From positions 372,001 through 436,000 of the forward strand of contig JAGTJM010000025.1 of assembly GCA_020747015.1 (NCBI GenBank): a stretch of 64,000 bases of DNA. The letters are read 5' to 3'. The notes under the pieces were generated by a model. It did no database searches. It had not been told where the DNA came from and was given only the letters and a program-made list of their open reading frames with translations. The first letter of the stretch is position 1, and each line of letters starts with the position of its first letter. The position numbers and the translations under genes are program-made. Below are positions 12,914 through 24,937 of the stretch, in pieces. The DNA is from Pyrenochaeta sp. MPI-SDFR-AT-0127 (lineage: Eukaryota; Ascomycota; Dothideomycetes; Pleosporales; Cucurbitariaceae).

Positions 12914-15670
12914 ATGGACCACTCGACCCTCATTTTCGCGTCTGTCTTTCCGGTTCTATCGCTTTCACATAGCACACCGACGCCGATTGCGACGCCAGAC
13001 CTGGGTTACGCGGCACCTGAAAGCTCGTTTGGAAGTCCGTATGCTGGGAGAAGCACAGAAGCACAAGGGCAAGGGCAACACAGAGCGGTCAAGCGTGGTC
13101 TAGCATGGAGCTGTGCAACAAGATTCCTGAGCTTGCCGAAGGACTCATCAACTCTACCAAGATTCCAGAGAAGCAGGGACGTGACGGAGGCATTGACTTT
13201 TCTTCTCGTTGGTGAGGGCAAGAGCGAGGATGGGAAGGAAGAGAGTCTCGTCGAGTGGTACACCAATGAGTGCAGACTCCACTTTGCGAACAATGTCAGG
13301 CCAGGGCTAGAGCAGCTTTGGAGGAAAGAGGTTACCTTAGAAAATGCATGGGATATTCTGGACGAAACGCAACGAATTCTCGAAAACGTACAGGACGTGT
13401 ACCTGCAGCCCTTCAACGACCATATCCTGTACTTTTTACAGCAAGAGGCAAGCAGCGCGACACGTCGACCAAACAGACCTACCCAGATCATCGATCCAAA
13501 GGTGGTGGATGCTGTGAGCGGGAAGTTTCGACGAGATCTACACGCCGAATTTTCGCATTGTCTACCACCACAACGATATTCGAAGACGCTTGGATATGTC
13601 TTGTATGATGCGGGATGCAGACTGTTTCGAGTGTATACACGGCAGGATGGCGTCCAGTCGAGCCTGACACCGGAGAACACACGAGAATTTCGGCAACGGA
13701 TGACTGCGCTCTTGCAGGGTTTGGAGCAGGCTGGTCTCGGTGGTGACGGCGCGCAGAAGGCACTCGCTCATGCAATGAACAAGCTGATGGACTCGTTTAT
13801 CACCAGTCACTACTTGAAGGTCGACTGGTATTCCAAGAAGGCCATTGTGCCCCATCTCAAACTGTGGATACAAGATGGCTTCTGTCCCCTGGTTGAATTG
13901 GTTCTGGAGTGCTTAAGGTGCGAACAGAGTAGCATCCTGCCGACTGAAGTCTCTTCATGGCAAGAAATGGCGCTGGGAAGGCTAGGACGTGCCAGAGTCG
14001 ACAATTTGTTTGACTTTGTCATCAACTGGGATAAGAGCTTGGGGGCCATCTTGGACATTAAAGATTATTTGAGAGTCGCGGGGGCGAAACAACATCTCAC
14101 ATCAAGCTTCTCCCAGCAGATCTCGAGACGACTACTCCATCCAGGAGCAACCACAACGTACATTCTCAATGTTTACATCTCTATCATTCGGTCGTTCCAC
14201 GAGCTAGAACCGAAGGGGGTGCTACTCGAGCGAGTAGCCAGGCCCATTCGTCGCTATTTGAAGGAACGGGATGATACCGCTCGCATCATCATATCCAGTC
14301 TGCTCACTGATCTTAATGACGAGACAGGTAACAAATTCTCATCTAATGGCGAGCTTTCATACGAAATCGCTAGTGAAATGGCAAAGCCATTCGCAAACTA
14401 CGGGCAAGACGCAGACGAAGAGATGAATTGGAACGACATGAATTGGCAGCCGTTGCCACAAGACGCATCTCCTGAGTACAAGAAATCGAAGGTCGAAGAT
14501 GTAATATGGTTCCTCTTAACTCTTTGGGAGCGTGAAGACTTCATTAATGAGTTGAAGAATATCCTCGGAGATCACTTACTCCGATGTCAGGATCCTGAGT
14601 ACGAGAGAGAGATCAGACTTTTGGAATTGATCAAAGTACGACTTGGCGATGATAAATTGCAAGCATGCGAGGTCATGCTGCGTGATGTCCTTGATTCCAG
14701 ACGAATTAACGCTTCTATACGTGCTACTATCACGGTATCAACACCTATCGCCCTTGTCACACCCGACCATCATAACAGAGAGCCACAGACACCAGAAGGT
14801 GTGCATCCTCGAACACCTAGGCCACGTCGCCCGACGACAGCTGCTTCACATCTTGCTCCCACGACGCCCGGTTCAGCGCCGCCTATTGGCCCGACACTCA
14901 ATGCACAGATTCTGTCATCCTTCTTCTGGCCGCTCCTTCGTGACGACACCTTTCGAGTTCCTGCACAAATTGATGCTCTGCAAAAGGAGTATGAATCTCG
15001 CTTCGAGCGTATTAAAGGCATGCGAAAATTGCGTTGGATGAACGCATTGGGCGAAGGCTCCATCACTCTGGACTTTGACGACAGAACAGAAAAATTCGAG
15101 CATCTCACGCCCTGGCAAGTCAGTGTTGTATACGCATTTCAACCTCAGCCGGGCGAAGAGTACATTGCGAAGAAACGAGTAGGCAAGGGAGGTGAAGGTA
15201 TATCACGGAATATATCACAACTCGAGGAGATGCTAGAAATGGATGAAAGCCTCGTCCGCCAAGCTGTTGCTTTCTGGGTAGGCAAGTCTGTGTTGCGCGA
15301 AGTCTCAAAAGACACGTACGCTGTCATCGAAAAGCTTCCCTCAAAATCGTCACAAGCACAAGCCGACGAGGACGCCGCCGCCGCCGCAGAAGAGCTCGCC
15401 GCCGTGCAGGCTGCTGAAACAACCGCAGTCAAATCACAATCCGATCTTCTAAATGAGAAGAAGGACATATACACGGCATTTATTGTGGGTATGCTCACGA
15501 ACCAAGGTAACATGCCAGTACAGCGTATTGCCATGATGATGCGGATGATGGTGCAAGGAGGGTTTCCGTTTGGAGTTGATGAAGTCAAGGGGTTGCTGGC
15601 AGAAATGGAAGTAAACGGAAAGGTTGTTGGACTAGGTGGGGATATTTGGGGGGTAAGAAAGGGAGCTTGA
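12914..15670 (+). CDS. APC2: Anaphase-promoting complex subunit 2 (cullin-type)
   Basis: A single uninterrupted exon encodes 918 residues. The N-terminal two thirds is helical cullin-repeat-like. The cullin-homology/RING-binding region lies around residues 660-800, with the segment LRWMNALGEGSITLDFDD followed by a winged-helix motif. The extreme C-terminus (from DIYTAFIVGMLTNQGNMPVQRI) matches the APC2-specific winged-helix B domain. APC2 is the scaffold that holds the RING subunit APC11 in the APC/C ubiquitin ligase, which degrades securin and cyclins in mitosis. The Pro/Thr-rich stretch near residues 620-660 is a likely flexible linker. The ATG at 12914 is the first in the frame and precedes a conserved-looking Pro/Thr-rich N-terminus. 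Confidence 0.92.
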   Translation: MDHSTLIFASVFPVLSLSHSTPTPIATPDLGYAAPESSFGSPYAGRSTEAQGQGQHRAVKRGLAWSCATRFLSLPKDSSTLPRFQRSRDVTEALTFLLVGEGKSEDGKEESLVEWYTNECRLHFANNVRPGLEQLWRKEVTLENAWDILDETQRILENVQDVYLQPFNDHILYFLQQEASSATRRPNRPTQIIDPKVVDAVSGKFRRDLHAEFSHCLPPQRYSKTLGYVLYDAGCRLFRVYTRQDGVQSSLTPENTREFRQRMTALLQGLEQAGLGGDGAQKALAHAMNKLMDSFITSHYLKVDWYSKKAIVPHLKLWIQDGFCPLVELVLECLRCEQSSILPTEVSSWQEMALGRLGRARVDNLFDFVINWDKSLGAILDIKDYLRVAGAKQHLTSSFSQQISRRLLHPGATTTYILNVYISIIRSFHELEPKGVLLERVARPIRRYLKERDDTARIIISSLLTDLNDETGNKFSSNGELSYEIASEMAKPFANYGQDADEEMNWNDMNWQPLPQDASPEYKKSKVEDVIWFLLTLWEREDFINELKNILGDHLLRCQDPEYEREIRLLELIKVRLGDDKLQACEVMLRDVLDSRRINASIRATITVSTPIALVTPDHHNREPQTPEGVHPRTPRPRRPTTAASHLAPTTPGSAPPIGPTLNAQILSSFFWPLLRDDTFRVPAQIDALQKEYESRFERIKGMRKLRWMNALGEGSITLDFDDRTEKFEHLTPWQVSVVYAFQPQPGEEYIAKKRVGKGGEGISRNISQLEEMLEMDESLVRQAVAFWVGKSVLREVSKDTYAVIEKLPSKSSQAQADEDAAAAAEELAAVQAAETTAVKSQSDLLNEKKDIYTAFIVGMLTNQGNMPVQRIAMMMRMMVQGGFPFGVDEVKGLLAEMEVNGKVVGLGGDIWGVRKGA

Positions 15671-16935
15671 AAGAAACTGGATGTAAAACTTGACTTGGGT
15701 CAGGTCGTCACGTCCTAGCATAAGATATGATACGATTGCCACAGTATGTAGTGTAGATGCAATATGCAGTACACTCCCTGTGTATGATTGCATACTTGAG
15801 CCCTCTATGACTCAGTGTCAAGGATGTAGGAGTACTTTGAATGTCAATGTTGCACCTCACCAGTGTGTGACCAAATTCGTCCTACGACGCCCCCACCCGG
15901 TCATTGTCATCCAAGAAGCAGAAATGCCGTGGTGTTACTAGATTCACCTCGCGTGTAAGAGCTCACAGCCGTCCGAGGTACTACGTCGTACGGCCCAGAG
16001 CAAGCACCGGTCTCACAAGTCGGCAATAAGGAAATGAGAAAGGGCACTTGCATGAGGGCGGAACTTGTTGTGCGAGTCTCTGAGCTTTACCGTCATTTCC
16101 CCGTCCGTCGGGTCCGATTGTAAAGTTCTAGCTACGCAGATTGTACATCACTTGCATTTCAGCATGTAACACCGTCTCCAACTTTGCAGATCTTCCCAGG
16201 TGACGAAGAGCGATCAAAGTCTACCGCCCGATCTGTGCTCGATTAGATGCTGCAACCTAGCTTAGCTTGCCGCAGTTCCGCGAAAGTCGAAAAAAAAAAG
16301 CAAACAAAGTTGCTCTGAAAATTCCATGGCGCAGGGAAACTGACATGCAAGGCAGATACCGGTACACGTCCTTCCAAATCGCCAAGTTGCTGGTGTAGCG
16401 AAAGACAGAGCTCAAAGCCGGCTTTATCCGCCGCATCGCAAACAACCCCCTCCTGCCCCCCCTTGTTAGATGCAAGGCACGCAAAAACGACATGCAGGAA
16501 AGAAGTAATGTCGTGCTGTAGCGTGGGTCAGGCCGTCTCGATGCTCCGGCAATACTGATCTACGATTGGCGAGCCGCTTTTCACGATAAGCGAACCCCGG
16601 CCCTCGATCTGCGGGGTTTTGGGAGTCCAACCTGCAGCAGTGGAGAACCTGCAAGCCCATCACATGGTCCGACCTTGTCGTTGGGAAGAAAGGGATCGGT
16701 AAAGTTCAGAGCGACGCAAGTATGCAAGCCAAACGCCACCTCGCGAGCGGAATATTCCGGGTTTAAGACGCGGGATGAGATTGAAGGTATTTTGGGTATA
16801 TTGAAGATACTATGCATGAATCTGTCCCACAAGTCTAATATCTTTGCGGAAGACGGGAAGGTCGCCTACTCGCTCTTAGTGCTGGATGTTGCGTGACAAC
16901 GGGAAAGCGGCACGCTTTCCCACTCGCTGAGCTTC
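15671..16935. other. Intergenic region between convergent APC2 and TFC4 genes
   Basis: This is 1.27 kb between two converging 3' ends, unusually long for a shared terminator region. It contains a short poly(A) tract near 16290. Open frames up to about 83 codons on both strands overlap each other and lack protein-like character. Nothing is called. Confidence 0.45.
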
Positions 16936-19900
16936 TCACTCGATGATGAGAACATCCTCTGTGACCTTCCTAGCGCTCTCCATGTTCCCGCTCACGGCGT
17001 AGATGCTTTGCATGGAGAAGGCCGCTTCTGTCGCAAAGTCCTCGTGTGCCCAGTCTCCATCTGAGCACTGGTCTGCCGCCTCTGCCCTAACCCGTTTACT
17101 CAACTCGATGCAGCGTTCATAAGACGGAAGCGCAAGGGTCACAAGACCTAGACTGTGCCACATGCGCCCAACGTTGAATTCTGCTTCTTGGCAGTGAATA
17201 GCTATGTCGTCTTTGGTACGGAGTTCGTAATAGCGATAGGTGAATGCGAGACCTTGCTGGATCTGGTATTGCCGATTCTCTGAGAGACGCTTCATAGCGT
17301 GCTGAATATACGCCACTCCAATACTCAGGTTGAGCACCGCATCGTCAGGCGTAATGGCGAAGGCGCGGAAATAATAGTTCAGCGCAGCCATGTATGAGCC
17401 ACCACACATGAGGACATGGCCATAGAGCGCAAAAAGGGCTGGATCGTGACCCTTCACTTTGTCCACGTCCTCAATATTCATATTGTTCTTGAAGCCGCCT
17501 TTACTATCTTTCGTATCTCTGAAGTTGTACCAAATGCGTTGCTCCGGTGTGAGCAGCGCGTAATCCATTGTCTTGACATAACGCATAAGGACTTTATGCG
17601 CGGGCCCTGTGGCATAGCCTTCAGGGAAAGAGCACAGGCGGTTAATGGCGCTGTATAACCGGAAAAGATCAGAGCCGAAAGGATACTCCTTTAGCAGCCA
17701 ACGAGCTGCAATAGAGGCCTGATTGGAGTTATCGACAGCGAGGGCGCAAGTCAGGCGGCACATTTGAAGTTGCTGGTGGTATGTGCGTGAGCGATAGAAG
17801 ATGTTAGATTGAATGGCGATATCGAGTGTTGCAAAGCATTGTTCATCATCTCCCTCTCGAGCGAGTATTATAGCATATCGGCCAAAAGCATCGCACCACT
17901 TGTCGAAGTGAATACCCCAGAAGTCTTGTGGGGCCGTATCCGGCTTTTCTTTTAGTTCTGGATCTGTCTCGCCATCTTCGACGTTGTTCGCTACTACGGC
18001 GAGAACCATAAGCGCGGATTCTTTCCATATATCTCCATTACCTATGCGTCGGAAATACGTCCTTAGGTCCTCTTTCCTGTTGGCATAGAAGAGGTCGAAT
18101 GTGGAAAATTCTTCAATAAGCTCTCGAGTGATTGAGATAACTTTGTTAATTGCGTCCTCATCTCCATCCTCCGCTGCCTCTGAGATCTCGTCCAAACGCT
18201 GGAAGCTGCTGACAATCTCACGGTGCTGGGCTCGAGCAGCAGAGAGGTCGTCCGCGAATTGATTTGCAAGATTTTCAAGCTTTCTGCGGAAAAATCGATG
18301 ATCAATTGCACGCAAAGGCACGTTCGTGCCCTCAAGCATCGCGTTTTGGGGCGCAAGGTCGGCCAAGGACTCAAGCTCAGCGTGCAAGGGAAGGAAAGTC
18401 TGAGTTTTAGGGGGCTTCGACCTTTTCGTTCTGAAGAGGCCTTGTGTAGGACGATCAGCCATGGGCCCAAGCGATGGGAGCTTTTTATTGCCGCTCTCGT
18501 TTGAGGAGTCTTCTTCGTCGCCTTCCCGGGCAGTGGCCTTGTTCATCATTTTTCTGTTCCTCTTCACAGTACTCTTTCTTACAGCATACCTGCCCCGAGC
18601 CTGCCGTCTCTGGTTGAAATGGTACACTCTAAGCTCATCGTAGGCCTTGAAACCTATGTTCTTCAATTTGTGACCATACTTGTCCCGGTAGATTGTCTCT
18701 GCACGCTGTGCAGCATCTTGCCACATGCTCTGGTCTTCGAAAAACTTCGCCAGAACAGCAAGATCATCGTAAGTTTCCGCAGGCCACTTCTGCAAGATGG
18801 GAATGATCTGCTTTGCCTTATCGTTCTCCTCCTGGTTTTTATAACATGTATGGAGACCGATATAACTCATCAAATTTAACTCGTGGGAGTCACTGGTGTG
18901 CAACGGCTCATAGAAACGAAGGGCATCTTTATCATGACCGGTAGCGTGAAGTGCATCGGCGATGATGCGGAATAGGTCCTCGTAATCCCATACTAGAGCA
19001 CTAGGGCTGTGGTCGTCTGGCTCGAGCATCTCGAGATGGTGCTTGAATTGTTAGCAAAGGTGGGATAAAGGAGTATTTTGCCTTACCATAGCTTCTGCAA
19101 AGTCGTCTGCACAATTTTTTAGTCGGAAAAGGCCTAACTTCACCCTGATCTCTAGTGGGAGTGTTTGGCCATATTTGGCATCTTCTGACTTGCGGACGAA
19201 TTGAGGAACATGAATTCGTCTTGGCTCATCCTCGATATCGAACTCGCGGTCATCAAGCTGTTCATCCCAGTAGGTGTCATTGCGTCTGCCCTGTTTCCAC
19301 CGAGAAAGTGCTTTGAGTCGAGCAATAGCGTCATTGTACTTGCCTTTTCTGTCTAAGAGATCCAGGTAAATGTTGATCAGCTCCCAGTCCAATTCGTTTG
19401 TGAACGGGTCTCTGTTTGGTTCTGTCAAGACCTCGATAGACTCTTCAAAGCTCTTGATGACTCTGTCAAGATGTATTCTTGTCTGTTTAGATGATGACGT
19501 GCCCATCATTGCCATGATCTTCAATACCTCAGTGTCCGGGTCTTCGTTGCCGTCTCGACGCGTTTTGAGCATCTTGAGACCAAGCACGACGCAGCGTGAG
19601 ACATGCCCCAGGCGTGCTTCGATTTCGAGTTTGTGGCTACGAGCTTCGTAGTTGTTGTCAAGTTTTATAATCTCATTCAAACATGCAAGAATAGAGGCTG
19701 TCTTTACGTCGTCTGTATATTTCGGATATTTCTCGGTGTCCAGTTTATTGATCCTTTCGATGATGAATTGCCAGAGACCGGCATCACGCTTGGTTGGCGC
19801 ACCGACAATCAGAGCTTCAATTGACAACTCATCATCCCCGAGTGCTAAATAGCACTCTGAGATGATGTTGTGCGTATCAAAAATCTCGGGGTTTACTTGG

Positions 19901-20841
19901 ATGGCCTTTTGAGCAAAGTCGAGAGCAGTATTGTAGTCCTTGGCGATAAAACACTCATTAGCCCGTCGCTGTAGGTCTTTGAACTCCTGCCCAGGGTCAG
20001 CTACAGGGCGAGGACCTCTAGGGCCTTTGGGACGACCGCGCTTTCCAGTCTTCCTGCCTCGCATTGATGCAGAACCGTGGTGACCTCCTCGTCCTCGGCC
20101 TGGAGGTCGTCCACGTCGACCACCTCGCGTGCCTCTGGCGCCAATTGTGCCTCTGTTGCTAGATAAACCTCGAGTGCTGGGTTTGGCCTTCCTGGTCCGA
20201 GTTCGCTCTTCCCAATCCTCGAAATCTTCTCCTAATTCCATCTCATCCGGATCACCTTCGTCATCTTGGGCATCCTCTTCTGAATAATCTCTGTCTACTT
20301 CTGAATCATCTCTTTCTTCAAGCTGCCGAAGCTCCTCTTCTTCCTCGATCTGTGCTTGCATGCGTTCATATTCGTCATACTCATCAGAGCTCTGGTCGTC
20401 GTCATCTTGATATAACGATCCACGAAGGGCTGTTGGAAGGCTGGAATAGTCATCTTCGTCTTCTTGGCCAGGGGCCGGTATAAATCCTTCATAAACAACT
20501 GGACCACTCGTTGCATACGCCCTGTTGAAAGGATCTTGGAAGGCACCACTGGTAAAAGGAACGGACGGCTGCAAATCCTCTACAGCGCTGAGAGGGATGA
20601 GTGGGTTTAGTGAGACCTGAGACTGATGGTGAGGTTGCGGCTGATGAAACACTTGCTGGGAAGGAAATATGTTTTGCCCATGTGGAAATGGTACTGGATA
20701 CGGATGTTCGTTGTTTTGCGCTTGCGGACTATTTAAGTCTGAGTCGGCATCTGCAAAGCTTCCCGCGACTGGCAAGAAGCGCCCATCGTTCGGTGGCTGT
20801 ACGGGAGGCCACTGATTATAATAGCCATTGTTCGGGTTCAT
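16936..20841 (-). CDS. TFC4: Transcription factor IIIC TPR subunit (Sfc4/Tfc4, tau131)
   Basis: Two exons on the minus strand, 20841-19087 and 19041-16936, are joined by a 45-nt intron and give 1286 residues. The N-terminus is Gln/Pro-rich, then strongly acidic, then Arg/Gly-rich with AT-hook-like cores (GRPPGRGRGG and KRGRPKGPRGPRP, roughly residues 240-285). TPR motifs begin right after (RRANECFIAKDYNTALDFA) and recur through both exons, with a second array in the C-terminal half. This is the architecture of the TFIIIC assembly subunit that binds the A-box side of tRNA genes and recruits TFIIIB for RNA polymerase III. The AT-hook-like segment is a fungal N-terminal extension; DNA binding by it is inferred. 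Confidence 0.88.
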
Positions 20842-21573
20842 CCTGAGCCTTTCCCTCTACGCCTGTGTCAGTCTCAATCTATCGGCGCATAATCATTGTC
20901 GGAATATCTTGATCTTGGAGCTGCCATGGTCAAGAGAAAGCTCGAAACGACAAGGGTTCAAGCTGGCGCGGCGCTATTAACACGTGATTCCGCGCTAGAG
21001 TTGACGCCACACCACAGGTCGGAGCGCGTGCCTTGAGCTGATGTTTCAAACCAGGACCATGCGCTTTGTCCAACTCTTCTTAGCCCCGAGAAGCCTAAGA
21101 GATTGCTTGACGGCATCTTCTGATGGAAGTATAGCATGAATCTGCTCGAAACGTTTATGCGCAACAGTACCGGTGTTCGTACTCCGCGATGATTGCATCC
21201 ACGGTCAACCAACATTAACGGGCAACAGCCGTGTCATGAACCATTCCGCTTTGCGCTTTCCAGCCGAAATGAAACCAAGAGCGCCGCAACCGCCATTCAG
21301 GCCTTTGGTCTATACCTTATGCCCCATTGAGCGAGCGCCGTTAGTGTTTCAAACTGAATTCTGGGTCATGTGTTGTTGTTTTAATTAGACTCAAGAGCCG
21401 GTTTGTGGAGAAGCCGATGGTTTTGTTTAGGCTCATATATTGTCGCCTCACAGCACGCACCTGCGCAGTCCTTCGATACATCGCATGAATTTCGCTCCCT
21501 GCAGAATTGTCGCTAACTTCCTATAAGATCTGGTTGCAAAGATCTTTGAAGATCTACACTCTGCACCAAAAAC
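20842..21573. other. Divergent promoter region, TFC4 and small secreted protein
   Basis: This 0.73-kb stretch lies between divergent genes. An E-box CACGTG is at 20981-20986 on the TFC4 side. No gene or repeat is supported. Confidence 0.45.
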
Positions 21574-22089
21574 ATGAAGTTACTATATCTACTCTGTAGT
21601 CTCATCTGCTACCAACCCGCATTAGCCCTCAGCATACCCAAAAGCAGCGCACAACAACCTCTTCAGCCGGAGCAACAGCTCAATCGATTGCAATATGCTA
21701 CTGGTGTTATATTGGGATTCACACAACGCGGCAGCAACGAGGAACACCATTTCGAGATACCTCTACGAGCCCGCATCTCATCAGGCACGTCTCGAGGGAT
21801 TTGCTATTTATTTGATGCTAATCGGCTTCTAGGTGCCAACTTACCAAGTCACCCGAGCACAATGAAGATAATAGCGGTGATCAATGATGACGGCCTATCA
21901 GTGCCTTTGGAAGGGTTGGAGCGTGTCATCTGTCGGGTTGTACCGAACATCAGCGTGGAAGAAAGGGCAGCAGTCGAGCAAAAAGTGTGGCCTTGGTTCA
22001 CAGTTCAAGATGCAACCGTCCAGTTTGAAGTTGCCTTTTCACGATGGTACCTTGGAGGCAGATCAATAGAAAGCTATGAGTGTCGATGA
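21574..22089 (+). CDS. Small secreted protein, 171 residues, unknown function
   Basis: A single exon with a clear signal peptide: Met-Lys, a Leu/Cys-rich hydrophobic core, and a likely cleavage site after ALALS (about residue 20). The mature part is about 150 residues with only three cysteines and no predicted membrane segment. It has no domain I recognise. Size, secretion signal and lack of recognisable relatives fit either a candidate effector or an ordinary extracellular protein; low cysteine content argues against a cysteine-knot effector. It stands alone between TFC4 and SYS1, with its own 0.73-kb upstream region. Confidence 0.7.
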   Translation: MKLLYLLCSLICYQPALALSIPKSSAQQPLQPEQQLNRLQYATGVILGFTQRGSNEEHHFEIPLRARISSGTSRGICYLFDANRLLGANLPSHPSTMKIIAVINDDGLSVPLEGLERVICRVVPNISVEERAAVEQKVWPWFTVQDATVQFEVAFSRWYLGGRSIESYECR

Positions 22090-22283
22090 AACTCTATGTC
22101 CTGAAACCCGTCAAGCGATGCGACCGTGAAACCGTTTCTTTTGGACTTTTTAAGGCTCACATCAACGAAGAGGGTATAGTACATTCACAGTAGTCTCCCA
22201 CTTACGATGACCGTTCCCATGAGTCTACCCAAATCAAACCTATGTCAAACCCAACGCCAGAAGATGCAATACCTGGTCGATCA

Positions 22284-22939
22284 TTAGACGTTATTACCGT
22301 CTTCGTTCATGCCGACCATTTCATATTCTCCAGCGCCATCTCTTCCTCTACCCCTACTTCTCCCTCTCGACTCCCCAGCATCATCGTCTGTAGCTGGCTG
22401 TTGTCTCGTAGTGGTCTTGTTCCCAAAGTTGATAGGTCTCAGTTCGCGCCATTGGCATGCCCATACGCCAAGAGAGGTCATGATTGTTGCACTGCATATC
22501 TGGAGAGCCCACCAGAAGAGGTTCCCGGGCAGCGCATGCGAATATAAGGAGGTGACGATCAGATGGATGAAATGCACGGTAACGGCGAAGTCAAGAACCA
22601 GCTTTGAGCGGGCTATGAGTAATAGAATGAAAATAACACTGCACGTTATTAGCGCTGTGACAGCTCCTGGGGGTAACATGAGGGAGCGCACCACGTGAGG
22701 CTATTCAACACCCAAACCAGGCCCAGCGTCCAGCCAACAGTCGTGTCTCCGCGGAGGCTGCGCCAGCTAAAGAGGAGATCTGTGCTGACCTCCTTTCCCG
22801 CTACGAGGGCTGTGAAGACGATGAGGACCGTTGCGCATCCATAGTATGCGAGTTGCAGGAGAACGATCTGGGAAAGTATCCGGGTCGGAGACAGATCCGC
22901 GAGGGCGCCAGGTCGAGGTGGGCGGCGTCGGCGTGGCAT
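22284..22939 (-). CDS. SYS1: Sys1 family Golgi integral membrane protein
   Basis: Two exons on the minus strand, 22939-22692 and 22638-22284, give 200 residues. Four hydrophobic segments are visible. Family hallmarks include SPTRILSQIVLLQLAYY, FSWRSLRGDTTVGWTLGL, IARSKLVLDFAVTVHFIHL and WACQWRELRPI. Sys1 is the Golgi receptor that recruits the Arl3 (ARFRP1) GTPase in endosome/TGN traffic. The donor GTGCGC at 22691 is preferred over GTGGTG at 22694 because it keeps the residue count of the family at the junction. The C-terminal tail is Arg/Gly/Asp-rich and variable. The ATG at 22939 is the first ATG of the frame. Confidence 0.92.
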
Positions 22940-23291
22940 CAATATGCAGGCGATGCGCTATGAGATGTGCATTCGGGACGATGTGTGGAGGTGTGAGTTT
23001 GTTGAGCGGTTGCCTGTTCGCTCATTGAACCCGTAACGCTTCGGCGAAACATAAGCTCCGCTGTCAGAGAGCGATCAGGCGTGCCAAGCACAGTTCAATC
23101 TCATTGCAGTCCAACTTTCTGTCTTCGACAGCTACACTGTCTCCCCTTCTATAAAATCCTCCGCCTCGAGTTCGTAATTTGTCCTATACTTCTCTATTCT
23201 CGGAAGGTACCAGCGGTGGTTCTAACAATTGCGACAGCCTTAAAGATTTCTCTCCACTTCCGCCTCTCCTCCGCATTCTCACACTCACAAA
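22940..23291. other. Divergent promoter region, SYS1 and COA6
   Basis: This 352-bp divergent spacer contains a TATA-like CTATAAAA at about 23151, 140 bp upstream of the COA6 ATG. No gene is seen. Confidence 0.45.
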
Positions 23292-23848
23292 ATGGGTTGG
23301 TTGTCTTGGGGCTCAGGCTCAAACGATGATTCTGGAGTAAAGAAGACCGCCGGTGGTGCATTTGAATCACCTTCAAGATCGAATCGAAAGCAATGCTACG
23401 CAGCACGCGACGCCTTCTTCGAATGTCTCGACAAGAACAACGTTCTTGATAGCATAAATACAAAGGATGGGAGGGCCAAGGCTGCAAGCTTTTGCGCACA
23501 GCTGGACCAGGAGTTTGAAAAGAACTGTGCACACAGCTGGGTAAGTTGGACCGCATCTGATGTGATGATCTCAACATGAAGCAGGAATGTCTGCCTCTGT
23601 AAAAATAAACATATGGACATTCCAATCGGGGATGCTACACTAGGGCTACCAGCACTAATGACCTTCCCACGCTGGACCACAATTGCTTGCAAAGACACAG
23701 AGACAAGAACATCGCTGATTTGCTGCAGGTCGAGTACTTCAAGAAACAGAGGGTCGTGAACTATCAAAGAGAACAAACAATCAAGAAGATCGAATCGCAG
23801 GGAGGAGAGATTGTTGCGCCACAATTACCTTTACCAGGCTCAAAGTGA
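23292..23848 (+). CDS. COA6: Cytochrome c oxidase assembly factor 6 (twin CX9C/CX10C)
   Basis: Two exons, 23292-23540 and 23729-23848, give 122 residues. The core has C-YAARDAFFE-C (CX9C) followed by C-AQLDQEFEKN-C (CX10C), exactly the COA6 spacing. Exon 2 supplies the family's charged tail starting VEYFKKQR. COA6 is a soluble intermembrane-space protein that acts with Sco proteins in copper delivery to the Cox2 CuA site. The 188-nt intron is three to four times longer than most others here. Reading into it would end after 12 extra residues and lose the tail. Confidence 0.92.
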
Positions 23849-24937
23849 GGCTGCTAGAGCCGCCTGGGCATTCTCCCTTACGATCATGTACATTATGTAT
23901 TCTACAGTACAAAAAGACTGCTCCTGATCGAAGGATGCAGCTGTAATGCTAGCGCCAGCTCAAGGTTTGAGCGACGGTGAAATTTTCGGGTGATGCTCAG
24001 CGCACAATCGGCGACTTGGTTCACGCATCGCAATCAAAGGTATAGCACTTGTGTAGCTGCCCACTCCGACAGACGGGTAGATTCAAGGTCTGTAGTAAAA
24101 CCTCAGAGTTTCGTCACTGGCCTCTGCATGCTCGAAATCATCAACTATGGACCTCTGGGCCGGTGCTCCTTGCTTCAAGCCCACGATGGAAGCAAGGACA
24201 ATGCTGTGAAAGATGCGGAGAATTCCCGGAGGTGCTTCATTTGAGGCCATAGACCAACCAGGTGACGTTTAGGCTCTGATTATGAACCTTAGGTGGTGCT
24301 ACCCGGGCCAAATAACGCAGGGCATGAGACGCGTGCCGGCGCCAGCAGCCTGTTCGCCTCAAATGGCCGTTTCCGTTCCCACAAGAACGTAGCCATGGAA
24401 GGTTTCGAAGCCTGTGGTCTTGAGACGCCAGCCCCCAATATGCATTTGTAGTGCCCAATAAGGCGTGCTCTGCTCGCGGTCGCCGAACGTGCGTCTCAAA
24501 GCAAAGCAAAGCAAACAGATGTACCGACTGGCACTTCCTTGCGTTGACGCATATTACCATGCATGACCAGATGTCTTGCCACTCGATGCTCAGAACCAAA
24601 CACGGCTTTGCATTTACCCAATACTTTGATTACTACTGATTGGCCGTGGCTCGCAGGGTGACCGCAGAGTCGACCCGCAGCATCTAACTCTAAATTACAC
24701 TTGGACAGATAACCGAGAATTATCAGCCCGATCCCCCGTCCCAGACCCGACCCACCCATGACATCATGCATTTGTGTGCCCCTCCATCGGATCCGTCTGA
24801 GGACAGCATGTGTTTCAGTCCCCCCCCTCAGCTCGCCTCTGCTTCCTCTGCTGTGATGGGATGGAGAGTTGTCCCGCAACTCAACCGCCCCCCATGCACG
24901 CTTGTGCCTAGCCATGAACTTGTACACCACCCCTGAC
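23849..24937. other. Intergenic region between convergent COA6 and PARG-like genes
   Basis: 1.1 kb between converging 3' ends. Minus-strand frames of 120-144 codons (24237-24599 and 24496-24930) overlap each other and have no domain or protein-like pattern. No feature is called. Confidence 0.45.

Noticed and set aside
23541..23728. Possible C/D-box snoRNA in the long COA6 intron (GTGATGA at 23562-23568, CTGA at 23715-23718)
   Set aside because: The boxes are about 150 nt apart, longer than usual, and I can find no terminal stem flanking them.
24237..24930. Two overlapping minus-strand ORFs of 120-144 codons between COA6 and the PARG-like gene
   Set aside because: They overlap each other in different frames, show no domain, and lie in a shared 3' region.
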